From NCBI GenBank assembly GCA_903835685.1, contig CAILNX010000050.1:1-38365 (forward strand): 38,365 nt of DNA. The letters run 5' to 3'. This stretch comes from an uncultured delta proteobacterium. Its GTDB lineage: Bacteria; Desulfobacterota; Desulfovibrionia; Desulfovibrionales; Desulfovibrionaceae. The position numbers and the translations under genes are program-made. The notes under the pieces were generated by a model, which ran no database searches, had not been told where the DNA came from, and was given only the letters and a program-made list of their open reading frames with translations. Shown here one piece after another: positions 8,530 to 17,953 of the stretch (positions are counted from its first letter, which is position 1; each line of letters opens with the position of its first letter).

Positions 8530-9720
8530 TCAGCTCACATACTCCCGCACCACCATCTCCGAGAAGGACAGGGAGGAGGTGAAGGCCGGGGAGATGGCGT
8601 TTAATATGTGCAGGCTGTCCTCCTTGCGCTCGATGACGAAGTCCATGACCAGTTCGTTGGTCTTTAAGTTGATGAGCTGGGGCCGGATGCCCGCCTTGGG
8701 GCTGTCCATGATGTCCGAGGGGTCCAGGGTTTTGACCAGCTTGGCCGCGTCGGCGAAGAAATGGGAGAAGGAGTATTTCTTGGGCTCTTCCAGGGCCACG
8801 CTACGGAACTTGGGGTTCAGGAAGAAGAGCTTGGCGTCGCGCCACAGTATCTCCAGGGTCTCCAGGCTTAAGTCCTCGAATACCTTGTAGTTCTCCCGCC
8901 CGAGCGCCGGGATGGCCGTGGGGCCCAGGTACACGTCGCCGTAGACGCTGCGGGTGAAATGCACGCCCAGGAAGGGATTTTTGATGTTGGGCACCGGGTA
9001 GATGCTGCCCCGGACCATGTCCGCCTTCTCGGGCTTGAGTTTCTTGTAGATGCCCTTGAAGGGCACCAGCACGTAGCCGTGCCCGGCTCCGAAGGCCTGG
9101 GCCACCTTGTCCGCGTGCGCCCCGGCCGCATTGATGAAGAACCCGCAGCCGATGCTCCCCCGGCTGGTGCGCACGCTCTTGTCCGGGTTCCGGCCCAGGA
9201 ATTTGGTGTCGTACAGGATTTTCACCTTGCCCGTGGCCTTCAAATCCTCGGACAGGGAGGCCAGGACCCGCTTGGGGTCCACCACGGCCGTGTAGTGGGA
9301 GAGCAGGGCCTGGCCCGTGGTGCGCGCGGCCGGTTCGATCTCGTTCAACTGCTTTTCGTCGATCAGGTCCACCTTGGCCCCGTTGGCCAGGGCGCGGGTG
9401 TGCAGCTCGCGCAGGGTGGGCAGTTCGGACTCGTCCCGGGCCACGATGACCTTGCCGTTTTCCAGCAGCGGCAGGCCCTTTTCCCGGCAGTAGTCCTTCA
9501 TGCGCTTGTTGCCTTCCAGGCAGGAGGTGGCCCGCAGGCTGCCCGGGGCGTAATAGATGCCCGCGTGCAGCACCCCGCTGTTGCGGCCCGAGGCGTGCAG
9601 GCCCAGGGACGGCTCCTTCTCGAAAATGAGGATGTCGGTATGCCCGGTGCGCACCAGTTCCCGGGCTATGGTCAGGCCGTTGATCCCGGCCCCGCAGATG
9701 ACGATGGAAGCCTTTTCCAC
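8530..9720 (-). CDS. lhgO: L-2-hydroxyglutarate oxidase (FAD-dependent)
   Basis: A 396-residue FAD-dependent oxidoreductase of the DAO superfamily. The dinucleotide fold is IVICGAGINGLTIARELVRTG at the N-terminus, followed by the LhgO hallmark GLHASGRNSGVLHAGIYY, then CLEGNKRM, VVDPKRV and FINAAGAHAD. It oxidises L-2-hydroxyglutarate to 2-oxoglutarate and passes electrons towards the membrane pool. Length fits the family. It is the last gene of a minus-strand operon, four bases after the PPC-domain gene, and is followed by a terminator. The link to recombination genes upstream is positional only. Related DAO enzymes cannot be fully excluded, but the motif set is specific. Confidence 0.9.
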   Translation of the reverse strand: MEKASIVICGAGINGLTIARELVRTGHTDILIFEKEPSLGLHASGRNSGVLHAGIYYAPGSLRATSCLEGNKRMKDYCREKGLPLLENGKVIVARDESELPTLRELHTRALANGAKVDLIDEKQLNEIEPAARTTGQALLSHYTAVVDPKRVLASLSEDLKATGKVKILYDTKFLGRNPDKSVRTSRGSIGCGFFINAAGAHADKVAQAFGAGHGYVLVPFKGIYKKLKPEKADMVRGSIYPVPNIKNPFLGVHFTRSVYGDVYLGPTAIPALGRENYKVFEDLSLETLEILWRDAKLFFLNPKFRSVALEEPKKYSFSHFFADAAKLVKTLDPSDIMDSPKAGIRPQLINLKTNELVMDFVIERKEDSLHILNAISPAFTSSLSFSEMVVREYVS

Positions 9721-9724
9721 GTGT

Positions 9725-10171
9725 TTAGTCCTTGGTCAGGAGTTCAAACCCGGTCTCCGGGTCCTTGCGGCGGGTCATGTCCAGGTCCAGAAGCTCCAGG
9801 ACCACCACCTCGGCCACTTTCCAGATGTCCACCCCGGCCCGGACGCAGCCCACGGCCGCGAAATCCTCGCGTCCGGCGGCTGCGTGCATGTGCAGTTTGG
9901 GATTGCCTTCGGCGTCCGGGAAAATGGTGCCCACGGCCGCGATCTCATGCACCCCGGCCAGGATGTGCAGCATGGCCTCGGGCGGCATGGCCCGTCCGTC
10001 CCGGGGTCCCACCACCATCTTGCTGCCTGCGTCGGCCCCGCCCAGAAGGGCGCAAAAGGCGCAGCGTAGGTCGTTGTCCGCCGCGAACCGTTCCAGGCTG
10101 TCCGGCAGGCGATCCCCGTCCTCCAGCCTGAGCACGAACACCCGTCCCAGGCTTCCCTGGCTCACTTTCAT
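9725..10171 (-). CDS. PPC (DUF296) domain protein
   Basis: A 148-residue protein made almost wholly of one PPC/DUF296 domain, the fold found in plant AT-hook proteins and in small bacterial proteins. Seen landmarks: a short N-terminal strand (VFVLRLEDGDRLPDSLERF), CAFCALLGGAD, and the family His motif GNPKLHMHAAAG. ATG at 10171 is chosen because it overlaps the addB stop in an ATGA junction; the longer in-frame extension into addB is a shadow. Bacterial members often bind a metal through the clustered histidines; their role is unknown. No AT-hook is seen, so DNA binding should not be assumed. Confidence 0.85.
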   Translation of the reverse strand: MKVSQGSLGRVFVLRLEDGDRLPDSLERFAADNDLRCAFCALLGGADAGSKMVVGPRDGRAMPPEAMLHILAGVHEIAAVGTIFPDAEGNPKLHMHAAAGREDFAAVGCVRAGVDIWKVAEVVVLELLDLDMTRRKDPETGFELLTKD

Positions 10172-13100
10172 CTCTGGCCTCCTTGGGGCGCGCCGCAGGG
10201 GCCGCTCATCTCGCACCAGCGGCACCCCGGCCCGCGCACCGGGACGAACCTTGTACAACCAAGCATGTGCCGAAGCAAGAAGGCGAGCAGGGCCGGAATC
10301 CGGCCGGTCAGGATGTCCCGGCGCTCGGCCAGGGAGAGTTTTTCCGCAAACAGCGGGGCCTCGACGCCCTTGTCGGCCAGCTCCACCCAGGCGGCCTGGA
10401 GCACCTCGCCCACCTCGGGCCGGGCCTGGTGAAACAGATGCAAATAGGCCGGAAGCTGCACGCTGCCCACGGCCTTGGCCAGCCGGGCCAGAAGGTCCGG
10501 GTCCGGGTCCAGGGCCGGGTCGCAGAGGTCCAGGGCCTCGAAGAGTTCGTCGTCCTCCCAGAAACCGGCCGTGGGGCGGGGCACTTTGCCGGTCTTGTAG
10601 TCCAGGAGGATCAGGCCCTCTTCCCGGCGGTCCAGGCGGTCGGGCTGGCCAATGAAAAGAATGCTCCGGCCGCCGAAGTCCAAGGTGGCCGTGATCTTTT
10701 TTTCCACCTCCAGCACGCGCGTGGCCGGAAAGGCGGCCAGGAAGCGGGCCAGGCGCTCCCGGCCGGTATAGGCTAGGCAGGCCCTTCGGTCGTAGGGCAG
10801 GTGCCCGAAAAAGGGGTCTGTCTCCAAGGCCCGGGCGAAGGTCGTGTCCAAATCCCGGCCTAGGGTCAGGCGCGTGAGTTCGGGCAGGGCCGCCAGGTCC
10901 AGGGGCGTGTCCAGGCGGGACTCGAAGAATCCCTTCAGTACGTCGTGGAGCAGGGTCCCGAACCGGCCCTGGTCGGCCTCGCCGGGCGCGGGGCGGGCCT
11001 GCTTCAACAGCGCCAGATAGCGGTAGAAAAAAGCCTTGGGGCAGCGCAGATAGGCGTCCAGGGCCGAAGGACTCAGGCCCTCCTGGCCCACCAGGGTTTC
11101 CAGCCGCTCCCGGGCCGCCGGGGTCAGGGGCAGGGCGGCCAAATCACGATCCGGCGGATGGGCTGGGAAGGAGACCATGCTCAGCACCGGGTCGCCCCGC
11201 TCGATGCGCTGGCCCAGGCCCTTTTCCCGCTCCCAGAGCAGCTCCTCCACATAGCGGGAGCGCACGCTTTTGGAGTCCAGGAGCCCGGGCTTGACCCCGG
11301 CCTGGTAGAAGATCACGGCCGTGTCCGCGCCCTGGATCAGGCGGTGGAAATTGTAGGCGGCCACATGGTCCCGCTCCCGGGAGTCGGGCAGGCCCAGGAG
11401 CTTGCGCAGGGGGTCGGGCAGCAGGGGGTCGTAGACCGGCGCGCCGGGCAGCAGGTCCTCCACGGCCTCCAGCACGTACAGGCGGCTGAAGCGCAGGAGC
11501 CGGGCCTCCAAAAAGCCCAGGACCTGGAGCCCGGTCAGGGGCTCGGGCTCAAAGGACACCCGCTCGGCGGCCAGGAGTTCGCGCAGCACGGCAAAGAGCA
11601 CGGACTGCGGGTACGCATCCCGGCTGACCAGGCAGCCCTGCAACTGGGGAATGATGGACTCCACCAGGCGGCACAGGCATTCGGCGTCCAGCAGGTGGGT
11701 GCGCCACAGGGACCCGCCCAGGTCGTTCAGGAATCCGGCCAGGTCGGCCAGGGACTGGCCCAGGGCCTCCAGGCTGGCCACGGCCGCGAAGCGGGTCAGG
11801 AAGCGGTCCAGGAGGTCCAGGCGCAAGGCTTCGGCCGCAGCCTCGCTCTCGTTCTCGGGCACGTCCAGGTACGTGGGCAGGAAATCCCAGGGATCGGCCA
11901 GGGGACTGCCCTGGCGCAGATGGGCCTCCCAGTGCTGGAACACCGGCCGCAGACAGGTCATGCGGCCCAGGGCGGGCATCTTCACGTAGGGGTGGCGGAG
12001 CAGGGCGATCAGGGTCTGGCGGGGGTAGAGCCCCTTGTCCTCATTTTGGCCTTGTTGGTGGCCCGGGCTCTCCACCCGGTTCTCGGCCAGGTCCAGCACC
12101 AGCTCCAGGAGCTGGGCCAGGGCCGAGCGGTCCAGCGGCGCGCCCATGCTGATGTTCACCTCCTGCTCGGGTAGGTGGTGGAGCACCGGGGTCAAAAGCC
12201 CGGTCTCGGGCAGGACCACGGCCGCGGACAGCTCCCGGTCCAGACCGGCCAGCTCCTGGCCCAGGACCGAGAGCTGGGAATGCAGGTCGAAGCCTTCCAC
12301 GAAGCGGATGTCCGGCCCGGCGTCGGCCCGGGGATCGACGTTCCCGGGATTTCCGTCCCCGGGATTGTCGCCATCATCACCAGCCAGCAGCTCCACCCGC
12401 GCGCCCCAGTCCCGCCTCCAGGCCAGGTGCTCGGCCTCGGCCGGATGGACTCCTTGGGATGGGCCGAAAGCCATGGCCGGGTCCCCGTGCCAGAGCACCT
12501 CGGCCCCGCACTCGGACCAGAGGTGTCTAAAAATGACTTCTTCCGCGCCGCTCAAGGCGTAGAATCCGGCCAGAAAGATTTGAAGCCCGGCCGCGCGAGC
12601 CGTGGCCGCCGAGAGATTCCGGGCCGCGCGCTGGGTGTCCAGACCAAAGGTGGTCAGGTTTTGTTCCTCCAGCGTCTGGGCATAGGCCTGGCGGATGTCC
12701 CCGAGCTGTTCCAGGAGCGCGGCGGCCCAGGGGATGACCTCGCCCTCCATGTAGGGCAGGTTGCCCGGGTCCAGGTCCTGGCGGCAGAGTTCTTCCAGAA
12801 GCCCGGCCAGGCGCGTGCCCCAGGGCAGGAAGCGGTCCCGTTCCAGGGGCAGCCGGGAGAGCGGGCCGTCACCCCGGGCGCGCACCGTATCCACGGCCTG
12901 GAACAGGAGCCCGGCCTGGTCCAGGAGCCCGATGCGCCGCAGGGGCTCGGTCTGGATGTCCTGGGCCAGGAGGTCGATGAATCCGTCAAAGGCCAGCATG
13001 CGGGGCATGAGGCAGGGCTTGGCCAAACCGGGCAGGTCGGCCAAGGCGGCCTTGAGAAAGCGGATGGGCCGGGAATGGGGCACGATGACCAGGACCCGGG

Positions 13101-13188
13101 ACAGGTCCCCGTTCGTGGTCGTGACCAGCCGCCGGGCCAGGGCCGCGATGAAGTCCCGACGCCAGGACACGAGCTGGATGGGCTTCAT
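10168..13188 (-). CDS. addB: AddB-like subunit of the AddAB helicase-nuclease
   Basis: A 1006-residue partner of AddA in double-strand-break processing. The N-terminal part resembles an inactivated helicase; no Walker A is visible near LVIVPHSRPIRFLKAAL. The C-terminal PD-(D/E)XK nuclease is clear: GTLLHDVLKGFF (His), FIGQPDRLD (Asp) and LILLDYKTGKVP (D..K). Four cysteines that could hold the AddB iron-sulfur cluster are in place: one in LRCPKAFFYR before the nuclease and three in GCRWCEMSGPCG at the C-terminus. An aspartate/glycine-rich low-complexity insert lies near residues 270-290. It overlaps addA by four bases (ATGA) at its start and the PPC gene by four bases at its end, so the three are translationally coupled. 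Confidence 0.88.
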   Translation of the reverse strand: MKPIQLVSWRRDFIAALARRLVTTTNGDLSRVLVIVPHSRPIRFLKAALADLPGLAKPCLMPRMLAFDGFIDLLAQDIQTEPLRRIGLLDQAGLLFQAVDTVRARGDGPLSRLPLERDRFLPWGTRLAGLLEELCRQDLDPGNLPYMEGEVIPWAAALLEQLGDIRQAYAQTLEEQNLTTFGLDTQRAARNLSAATARAAGLQIFLAGFYALSGAEEVIFRHLWSECGAEVLWHGDPAMAFGPSQGVHPAEAEHLAWRRDWGARVELLAGDDGDNPGDGNPGNVDPRADAGPDIRFVEGFDLHSQLSVLGQELAGLDRELSAAVVLPETGLLTPVLHHLPEQEVNISMGAPLDRSALAQLLELVLDLAENRVESPGHQQGQNEDKGLYPRQTLIALLRHPYVKMPALGRMTCLRPVFQHWEAHLRQGSPLADPWDFLPTYLDVPENESEAAAEALRLDLLDRFLTRFAAVASLEALGQSLADLAGFLNDLGGSLWRTHLLDAECLCRLVESIIPQLQGCLVSRDAYPQSVLFAVLRELLAAERVSFEPEPLTGLQVLGFLEARLLRFSRLYVLEAVEDLLPGAPVYDPLLPDPLRKLLGLPDSRERDHVAAYNFHRLIQGADTAVIFYQAGVKPGLLDSKSVRSRYVEELLWEREKGLGQRIERGDPVLSMVSFPAHPPDRDLAALPLTPAARERLETLVGQEGLSPSALDAYLRCPKAFFYRYLALLKQARPAPGEADQGRFGTLLHDVLKGFFESRLDTPLDLAALPELTRLTLGRDLDTTFARALETDPFFGHLPYDRRACLAYTGRERLARFLAAFPATRVLEVEKKITATLDFGGRSILFIGQPDRLDRREEGLILLDYKTGKVPRPTAGFWEDDELFEALDLCDPALDPDPDLLARLAKAVGSVQLPAYLHLFHQARPEVGEVLQAAWVELADKGVEAPLFAEKLSLAERRDILTGRIPALLAFLLRHMLGCTRFVPVRGPGCRWCEMSGPCGAPQGGQR

Positions 13189-16100
13189 GGCCGGGCCTCG
13201 CTGCCGGGGAGGCTTCCTGGCCCAGAAGCCGTTCCCGGGCCAGACGCAGGTCCAGAATCAGGCCCGGCCTGGCCCAGGGCCACGGTTTCAATGCGCCGCT
13301 CGTCCAGATAGACCAGGAGGCCCCGCACCGGCCGCGCGTCCGGGGCCCGGCGGGCGGCCAGGAGGCCCAGGTAGCGGGCCAGTTGGGCCTTATGTTCGGG
13401 CTGGGCCGCGCCGGTCTTGTACTCCAGCACCGTGACCCGGTCCGGGTCCTCCACCAGCAGGTCGGCCCGGTGGAAGCGGCCTTCCTGGTCCATGATCTCG
13501 GCCTCGGCCCGGCCCCGGGCCAGGAATCCGGGCAGGTCCGGCTGGGCCAGGAGCCAGGCCAGCATGTCCGCGAGCTGGGCCGAAAGCTCCTGGCGACGCG
13601 GGGTCAGGCCGGGGAAGAAGTCCAGGGCCCCGGTCACGGCCCGGGCCATGGCCCGGGCCGCGTCCGTGTCGGTACACCGCAGCAATTCGAGGGCCTTGTG
13701 GGCCGCCTCGCCGCGCAGGCGTTCCTGATGGCCGGAGGTGTGCAGGGAGTGGCGGAAGACCCGCAGCCGGGGGAGCCAGGCCATGAGTTCCGCCGGTTCG
13801 TCCGGGGCCGGGGCCAGGTCCAGGGGCTCGGGCTGGGGCGGCGAGGCGAAAAGATCAGGCTCGGCCCGGGGTGGGATCCCGCGCTCCACCATTCCGCGCT
13901 CCTGAAGCTCCTGGCCCAGGATCAGGGCGCAGGCGGCCAGGGCGGGCTGGGCGGCCGGGGCCTCCTGGCCCAGGTCAGCGGGCAGGAACCCGTACAGCTC
14001 GTCCTCGGCCCGGGTCCAGGCCACGTACAGGGTGTTCAGGGCCTCCCGGGCCGCCCGGCCCAGGGAGGCGGCATAGGGCTGGCCCAGGTTCTTGAGCATG
14101 GAGGTGATCAGGGGCTTGTCTCCGGCCTCCATGACGTGGAAATCCGCCTCGGGCCGGGCCTTGAACCCGTGGAAGGGGACCACCACCACCGGGAATTGCA
14201 GGCCCTTGGCCTTGTGGATGGTCATGATGCGCACGGCGTTGAGCCCCTGGGGCAGGGGGACCTTCTCCTCGCCGCCGCTCTCCTCCCAGTATTCCAGGAA
14301 GGCCGCAGGCGAGCCCCGGCCCGATCTCTCGGCCAGGCAGACCACCTCCAGGAAGCGCCGCACGTACAGCTCGTCAAAGGGTCGGCGCTGAAGGACCCGG
14401 AATACGCGCACGGCCTCGCGCACCAGGTCGTACACGCCCATGAGCCCGGCCTTGCGGAAAAAGGGGTCGATGAGCCGGTCCCAGGCCGCCGGAAATTCCT
14501 GGCGGAAGCTCTTGTAGGCCGGTCCCGGCCCCCGGCGGCAGAGCCAGTCCTGGATGTCCTCGGACAAAATCCCGGCCTCGGCCCCGAAAAGCTCTGGACC
14601 GGACACGAAGGAGGCCAGGGCCAGGTCGTCCAGGGGGAAGTCCAGGAAGGCCAGGAAGGCGGCCAGGCGGCGCACCACCGGGTGGTCGGCCAGGCGCAGG
14701 CTGCTCTCGGTGATGACCGGGATCCCGGCGGACAGGAGCTGGTCGCAGGCCAGGGCGGCCTGTTCGTTGGCCCGCACCAGCACGGCCACGTCCCGGGCCG
14801 GACGCCGGGAAAGAATCTCCCGGACCCGGTACTCCATCTGTTCGCAGGCCTCGGCCGCAGGGTCCGGGTCCAGGCCGGGCAGGCGTTCCAGGCGCACGTA
14901 GCCGCCTTCCCGGTCCCGGCCCCCGGCCTCCCCGGCCGGCAGGCTTTGGGTGCATCCGGCGAAGGCCTGGACCAGCCCGTCGGCCAGGTCCAGGACGCAT
15001 TCCTGGGGCGCTTCGGGCAGCAGGCGGCGGGCCAGCTCCCCGGCCGTGGCCGGATGCTCCAGGCTGGAGAAAAAGTCGTTGTTGAACTCCACCACGGCCC
15101 GGCGGCTGCGCCAGTTGTGGGGCAGTTCCTCGCGCTCGGGCGGGGCCAGGCGGGCCAGGGGCGAGGCCAGCACGGCCTCGAACAGGGCCGAATCCCCGCC
15201 CCGCCAGCCGTAGATGGCCTGTTTCACGTCGCCCACGTAGAAGAGGCTCCCGCCCTTGGCCAGGCATTCCTCGGCCAGGGGGAAGAGGGCGGTCCACTGC
15301 TCCCGGCTGGTGTCCTGGAATTCGTCGATGAGCAGGTGGGCCAGGCGCGCGCCCATGCGGCAGAAGGCCTCGGACACGCCCTCATCCCGGGCCAGGCGGC
15401 GTCCGGCCTGGGCAGCCAGGGCCGAGCCCACCACCACGCCCCGGGCGGCCTCGTGCTCGCGTACCCCGGACAAAAGGGCCTTGGCCATGCGCAGGCAGGG
15501 GGCCAGGAGCCAGGCCCCCTTGATCGGGGCCTGGGCCAGGGCGTAGGCCGCGTGGGCCTCCTTGAGCCGGGCGTAGGCCGCGTCGGCCTGATCCGTGACC
15601 TTGGCCTTGCCTTCTTTGAGCACCCCGTGGGTCAGGTCGGGCTTGTCGGCCAGGGCGGACTTGGGCGGGCCGTCGAAGAGCGCGGCGTCCAGGCATCGTT
15701 GGAGGTATTTGGTGAAATTGGCGTTCAGGGGCAGGCCCAGGAGGTGGACCTGGGCGTTCAAGTTCGTGGCCGCCTCGCGGAACCGGGCGTAGGGTCCGGC
15801 CAGTTCCGCGGCCAGGACTGCCGGATCGTCCTCGAAGTCCCGGCCGTCCCCGCGCACAAAGGTGATGAGGGCGAACAGGCGCTTGCGGATGGCCTCGGAC
15901 AGGTCGAAGCCCCGCTTGTTCTCCTGGAGGACCATGGAGGACAGGGCCGCGTTGAACAGGGCGCGCTCCTGGCCCTCGGTCTCGCAGGCGGCCAGGAACC
16001 GGGCGAACACCGGCTCGTAGACCGTGTCCTGGTCAAAGGCCAGCTCGAAGTCCGGGGAGATGCCCTCGTCCAGGGCGAAGAGCTTCAGGATCAGGTTGAG

Positions 16101-16484
16101 CAGGCTGTCGATGGTGCGGATGTTCAGGCGGTGGTAGCGCCGCAGGATGGCCTCCAGGGCGGCGGCGGCCTGGGCCGGGGAAAAGCCCGGGGCCGGGTCC
16201 TGGTCGGCCTGATTCAAGGCGGCGGCTTTCAGCGCGTCCAGCACCCGTTCTTTCATCTCGGCCGCGGCCTTGTTGGTGAAGGTCACGGCCAGGATTTCCG
16301 GCCAGGCATGGCCGGACTCCCGCGTCCGGGAACAGGCCGGGCGGCCCTCTCCATCAGGATCGCGGCCGCCTGGTCCGACCTGGGAGGAACGCAGAAGCTC
16401 CAGGTAGGCCCGGGTCAGGGCGTGGGTCTTGCCCGAACCGGCCGAGGCCTTGACCTGGCGGAGCAGGGGGGCGGTTTGGGGCAT
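13185..16484 (-). CDS. addA: AddA-like UvrD/Rep helicase-nuclease
   Basis: A 1099-residue superfamily 1A helicase with nuclease tail. The frame stays open another 1.1 kb upstream through mltC, but that is GC shadow; ATG 16484 gives the correct N-terminus with Walker A ASAGSGKTHAL straight after. Further helicase motifs: AVTFTNKAAAEMKER (Ia), LLIDEFQDTSREQW (II), YVGDVKQAIYGWRGGD (III), LPHNWRS (IV), MTIHKAKGLQFPVV (V) and LYVAWTRAEDELY (VI). The C-terminal nuclease shows EAAHKALEL, RADLLVED and TVLEYKTG. Together with AddB it unwinds and resects broken ends for RecA. It begins 26 bases after mltC; no strong ribosome site is seen, so coupling to mltC is likely. Confidence 0.92.
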   Translation of the reverse strand: MPQTAPLLRQVKASAGSGKTHALTRAYLELLRSSQVGPGGRDPDGEGRPACSRTRESGHAWPEILAVTFTNKAAAEMKERVLDALKAAALNQADQDPAPGFSPAQAAAALEAILRRYHRLNIRTIDSLLNLILKLFALDEGISPDFELAFDQDTVYEPVFARFLAACETEGQERALFNAALSSMVLQENKRGFDLSEAIRKRLFALITFVRGDGRDFEDDPAVLAAELAGPYARFREAATNLNAQVHLLGLPLNANFTKYLQRCLDAALFDGPPKSALADKPDLTHGVLKEGKAKVTDQADAAYARLKEAHAAYALAQAPIKGAWLLAPCLRMAKALLSGVREHEAARGVVVGSALAAQAGRRLARDEGVSEAFCRMGARLAHLLIDEFQDTSREQWTALFPLAEECLAKGGSLFYVGDVKQAIYGWRGGDSALFEAVLASPLARLAPPEREELPHNWRSRRAVVEFNNDFFSSLEHPATAGELARRLLPEAPQECVLDLADGLVQAFAGCTQSLPAGEAGGRDREGGYVRLERLPGLDPDPAAEACEQMEYRVREILSRRPARDVAVLVRANEQAALACDQLLSAGIPVITESSLRLADHPVVRRLAAFLAFLDFPLDDLALASFVSGPELFGAEAGILSEDIQDWLCRRGPGPAYKSFRQEFPAAWDRLIDPFFRKAGLMGVYDLVREAVRVFRVLQRRPFDELYVRRFLEVVCLAERSGRGSPAAFLEYWEESGGEEKVPLPQGLNAVRIMTIHKAKGLQFPVVVVPFHGFKARPEADFHVMEAGDKPLITSMLKNLGQPYAASLGRAAREALNTLYVAWTRAEDELYGFLPADLGQEAPAAQPALAACALILGQELQERGMVERGIPPRAEPDLFASPPQPEPLDLAPAPDEPAELMAWLPRLRVFRHSLHTSGHQERLRGEAAHKALELLRCTDTDAARAMARAVTGALDFFPGLTPRRQELSAQLADMLAWLLAQPDLPGFLARGRAEAEIMDQEGRFHRADLLVEDPDRVTVLEYKTGAAQPEHKAQLARYLGLLAARRAPDARPVRGLLVYLDERRIETVALGQAGPDSGPASGPGTASGPGSLPGSEARP

Positions 16485-16510
16485 TAAGTGCGGTCCTGTT
16501 TTTCTATCAT

Positions 16511-17704
16511 TTACAACCCCACGAACAATCGCTTGGCCTCCAAAACCTTGACCAGATACCGTCGCGATTCCTCCTGCGGCATCCTGGTCTTCAACCCCTG
16601 GTACACGTCCTGGGCGGTCTGGGCATTGATGCGGGCCGGGGCCTTGGCCTTGTCCGGGTCGAAGACGCGAAGCGCCGCGCCCGGGCCGCCGTTGTAGGCC
16701 GCGATCATGCAGTACTCCCGGGACACCGGGTCGCCCACCTCGCCGAAGTATTTCTCCTGCAAAATCCCCAGGTAGGCCGTGCCATAGGCGATGTTCCCGG
16801 CCGGGTCCAGGAGCAGGTCCCGGGAGGGCGTGCCCGAGTCGCCCAGCTTCACGGCCGCCTCGCGCCCGGCCGAGCCCGGCACCACCTGCATGAGCCCCAG
16901 AGCCCCGGCCGTGCTCACGGCGTAGGGATTGAAATCGCTCTCGGTCTTCATCACCGCGTAGATGAGATTGCGGCTCACCCCCATCTTGGAGGACCATTCC
17001 TCCACCAGGGGCCGGTATTTTTCCGCGCGCAGGTTCAGATGGTCGGCCACCATGGCCATGGTCACGAAATGCACGGTCTTGCCGTCCTGAGTGACCCGGG
17101 CCTGCATGTGCTCGCCCACCAGTTCCAGGGCCAGGGCCTCGGCCCGATCCGGCCCGTCGATGGTCCGGCCCTGAAGGTCCCGCACCTCGCCGAGGAGAAA
17201 GGGGCGGCCCTCCAACTTGATCTCCTTGTCCGAGAAGAGGTCCACGGAGCGCGGGTCGAGCGGGGTGAGCAGGGTGGTGACCACGGCGTTCTTCAGGCTC
17301 TCGGCCGAATTCGCGGCGTCCACGGTCTCCACGGTGATGATCCCGCTCTCGAAGTCCACCAGGGCGCGGCTTTTGTAGTTCTGGGTGTATTTCACGTACT
17401 TGCGGGGCGAGGGCTCCCGGGTCTCGGTATCGCCCCAGATTCCGCCCACGGCCTTGCGCAGGGAGTCGAAGGCCCGACCCACGCGCTTTATGTCCCAGAC
17501 CACGGCCTGGGGGTTCACGGCATAGCCCAGGGCCTTGTCTTTCAGCACGCCCACGGCGGCCTGGGAGGGATTGCCCGAGGCGGCCACCCGCGCGGCGCGC
17601 AGGGCGTCCGAGGCGCTGCATGAGGACAGGGAAATGGCCAGGATCATGGTCAGGATCGGGGCCAGGGCCGGGGATGGAACAAGGGATGCCAGGCGTCGAA
17701 ACAT
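16511..17704 (-). CDS. mltC: MltC-like membrane-bound lytic murein transglycosylase (lipoprotein)
   Basis: A 397-residue lipoprotein that cleaves peptidoglycan glycan strands. The signal peptide ends in a lipobox (ISLSSC; Cys about 29). The middle region (about 60-225) matches the MltC N-terminal domain (DUF3393) and the C-terminal SLT domain (about 235-390) carries the catalytic Glu in VMKTESDFNP with STAGALGLMQVVPG, GTAYLGIL and IAAYNGGPGA. Ser follows the lipid Cys, which favours outer-membrane sorting if Lol rules apply. It is the first gene of the operon with addA and addB. The 249 bases upstream, to the PEP-like gene, are AT-rich; on the minus strand a TATGAT (17812-17807) is a possible -10 box, with a poor -35. 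Confidence 0.92.
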   Translation of the reverse strand: MFRRLASLVPSPALAPILTMILAISLSSCSASDALRAARVAASGNPSQAAVGVLKDKALGYAVNPQAVVWDIKRVGRAFDSLRKAVGGIWGDTETREPSPRKYVKYTQNYKSRALVDFESGIITVETVDAANSAESLKNAVVTTLLTPLDPRSVDLFSDKEIKLEGRPFLLGEVRDLQGRTIDGPDRAEALALELVGEHMQARVTQDGKTVHFVTMAMVADHLNLRAEKYRPLVEEWSSKMGVSRNLIYAVMKTESDFNPYAVSTAGALGLMQVVPGSAGREAAVKLGDSGTPSRDLLLDPAGNIAYGTAYLGILQEKYFGEVGDPVSREYCMIAAYNGGPGAALRVFDPDKAKAPARINAQTAQDVYQGLKTRMPQEESRRYLVKVLEAKRLFVGL

Positions 17705-17953
17705 GCCTTCAGGGTACGGGACCAGGGGAAAAAACTCAACCGGGCTCTAGGAGGCTCCGACAAAGACGATTTGAAGAAAAATATATAATTATAATAGGGT
17801 GTTCTTATCATAGCGCAGCCATGAAAGACACCGCCAATCCCGAAAGGCCCAACTCGTGGCGCAGTTGCAAGACAAAGCCAGGCGCAATTGATTAATAAAT
17901 TAAATTATTTCTTATTCTTGTCTTCTTCGGAGGACTTCTTGTTCCTGCCTCTT

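Noticed and set aside
10183-16487. Very long plus-strand frames opposite addB and addA
   Set aside because: Gly/Gln/His-rich, low-complexity translations without domains; they are antisense shadows of GC-rich coding DNA.
16485-17621. Open extension of the addA frame through the whole mltC gene (would give a 1478-residue protein)
   Set aside because: mltC in the other frame is a clear lipoprotein-transglycosylase, and the addA Walker A motif follows directly after the ATG at 16484. The extension is Gly/Arg/Pro-rich shadow of GC-rich DNA.
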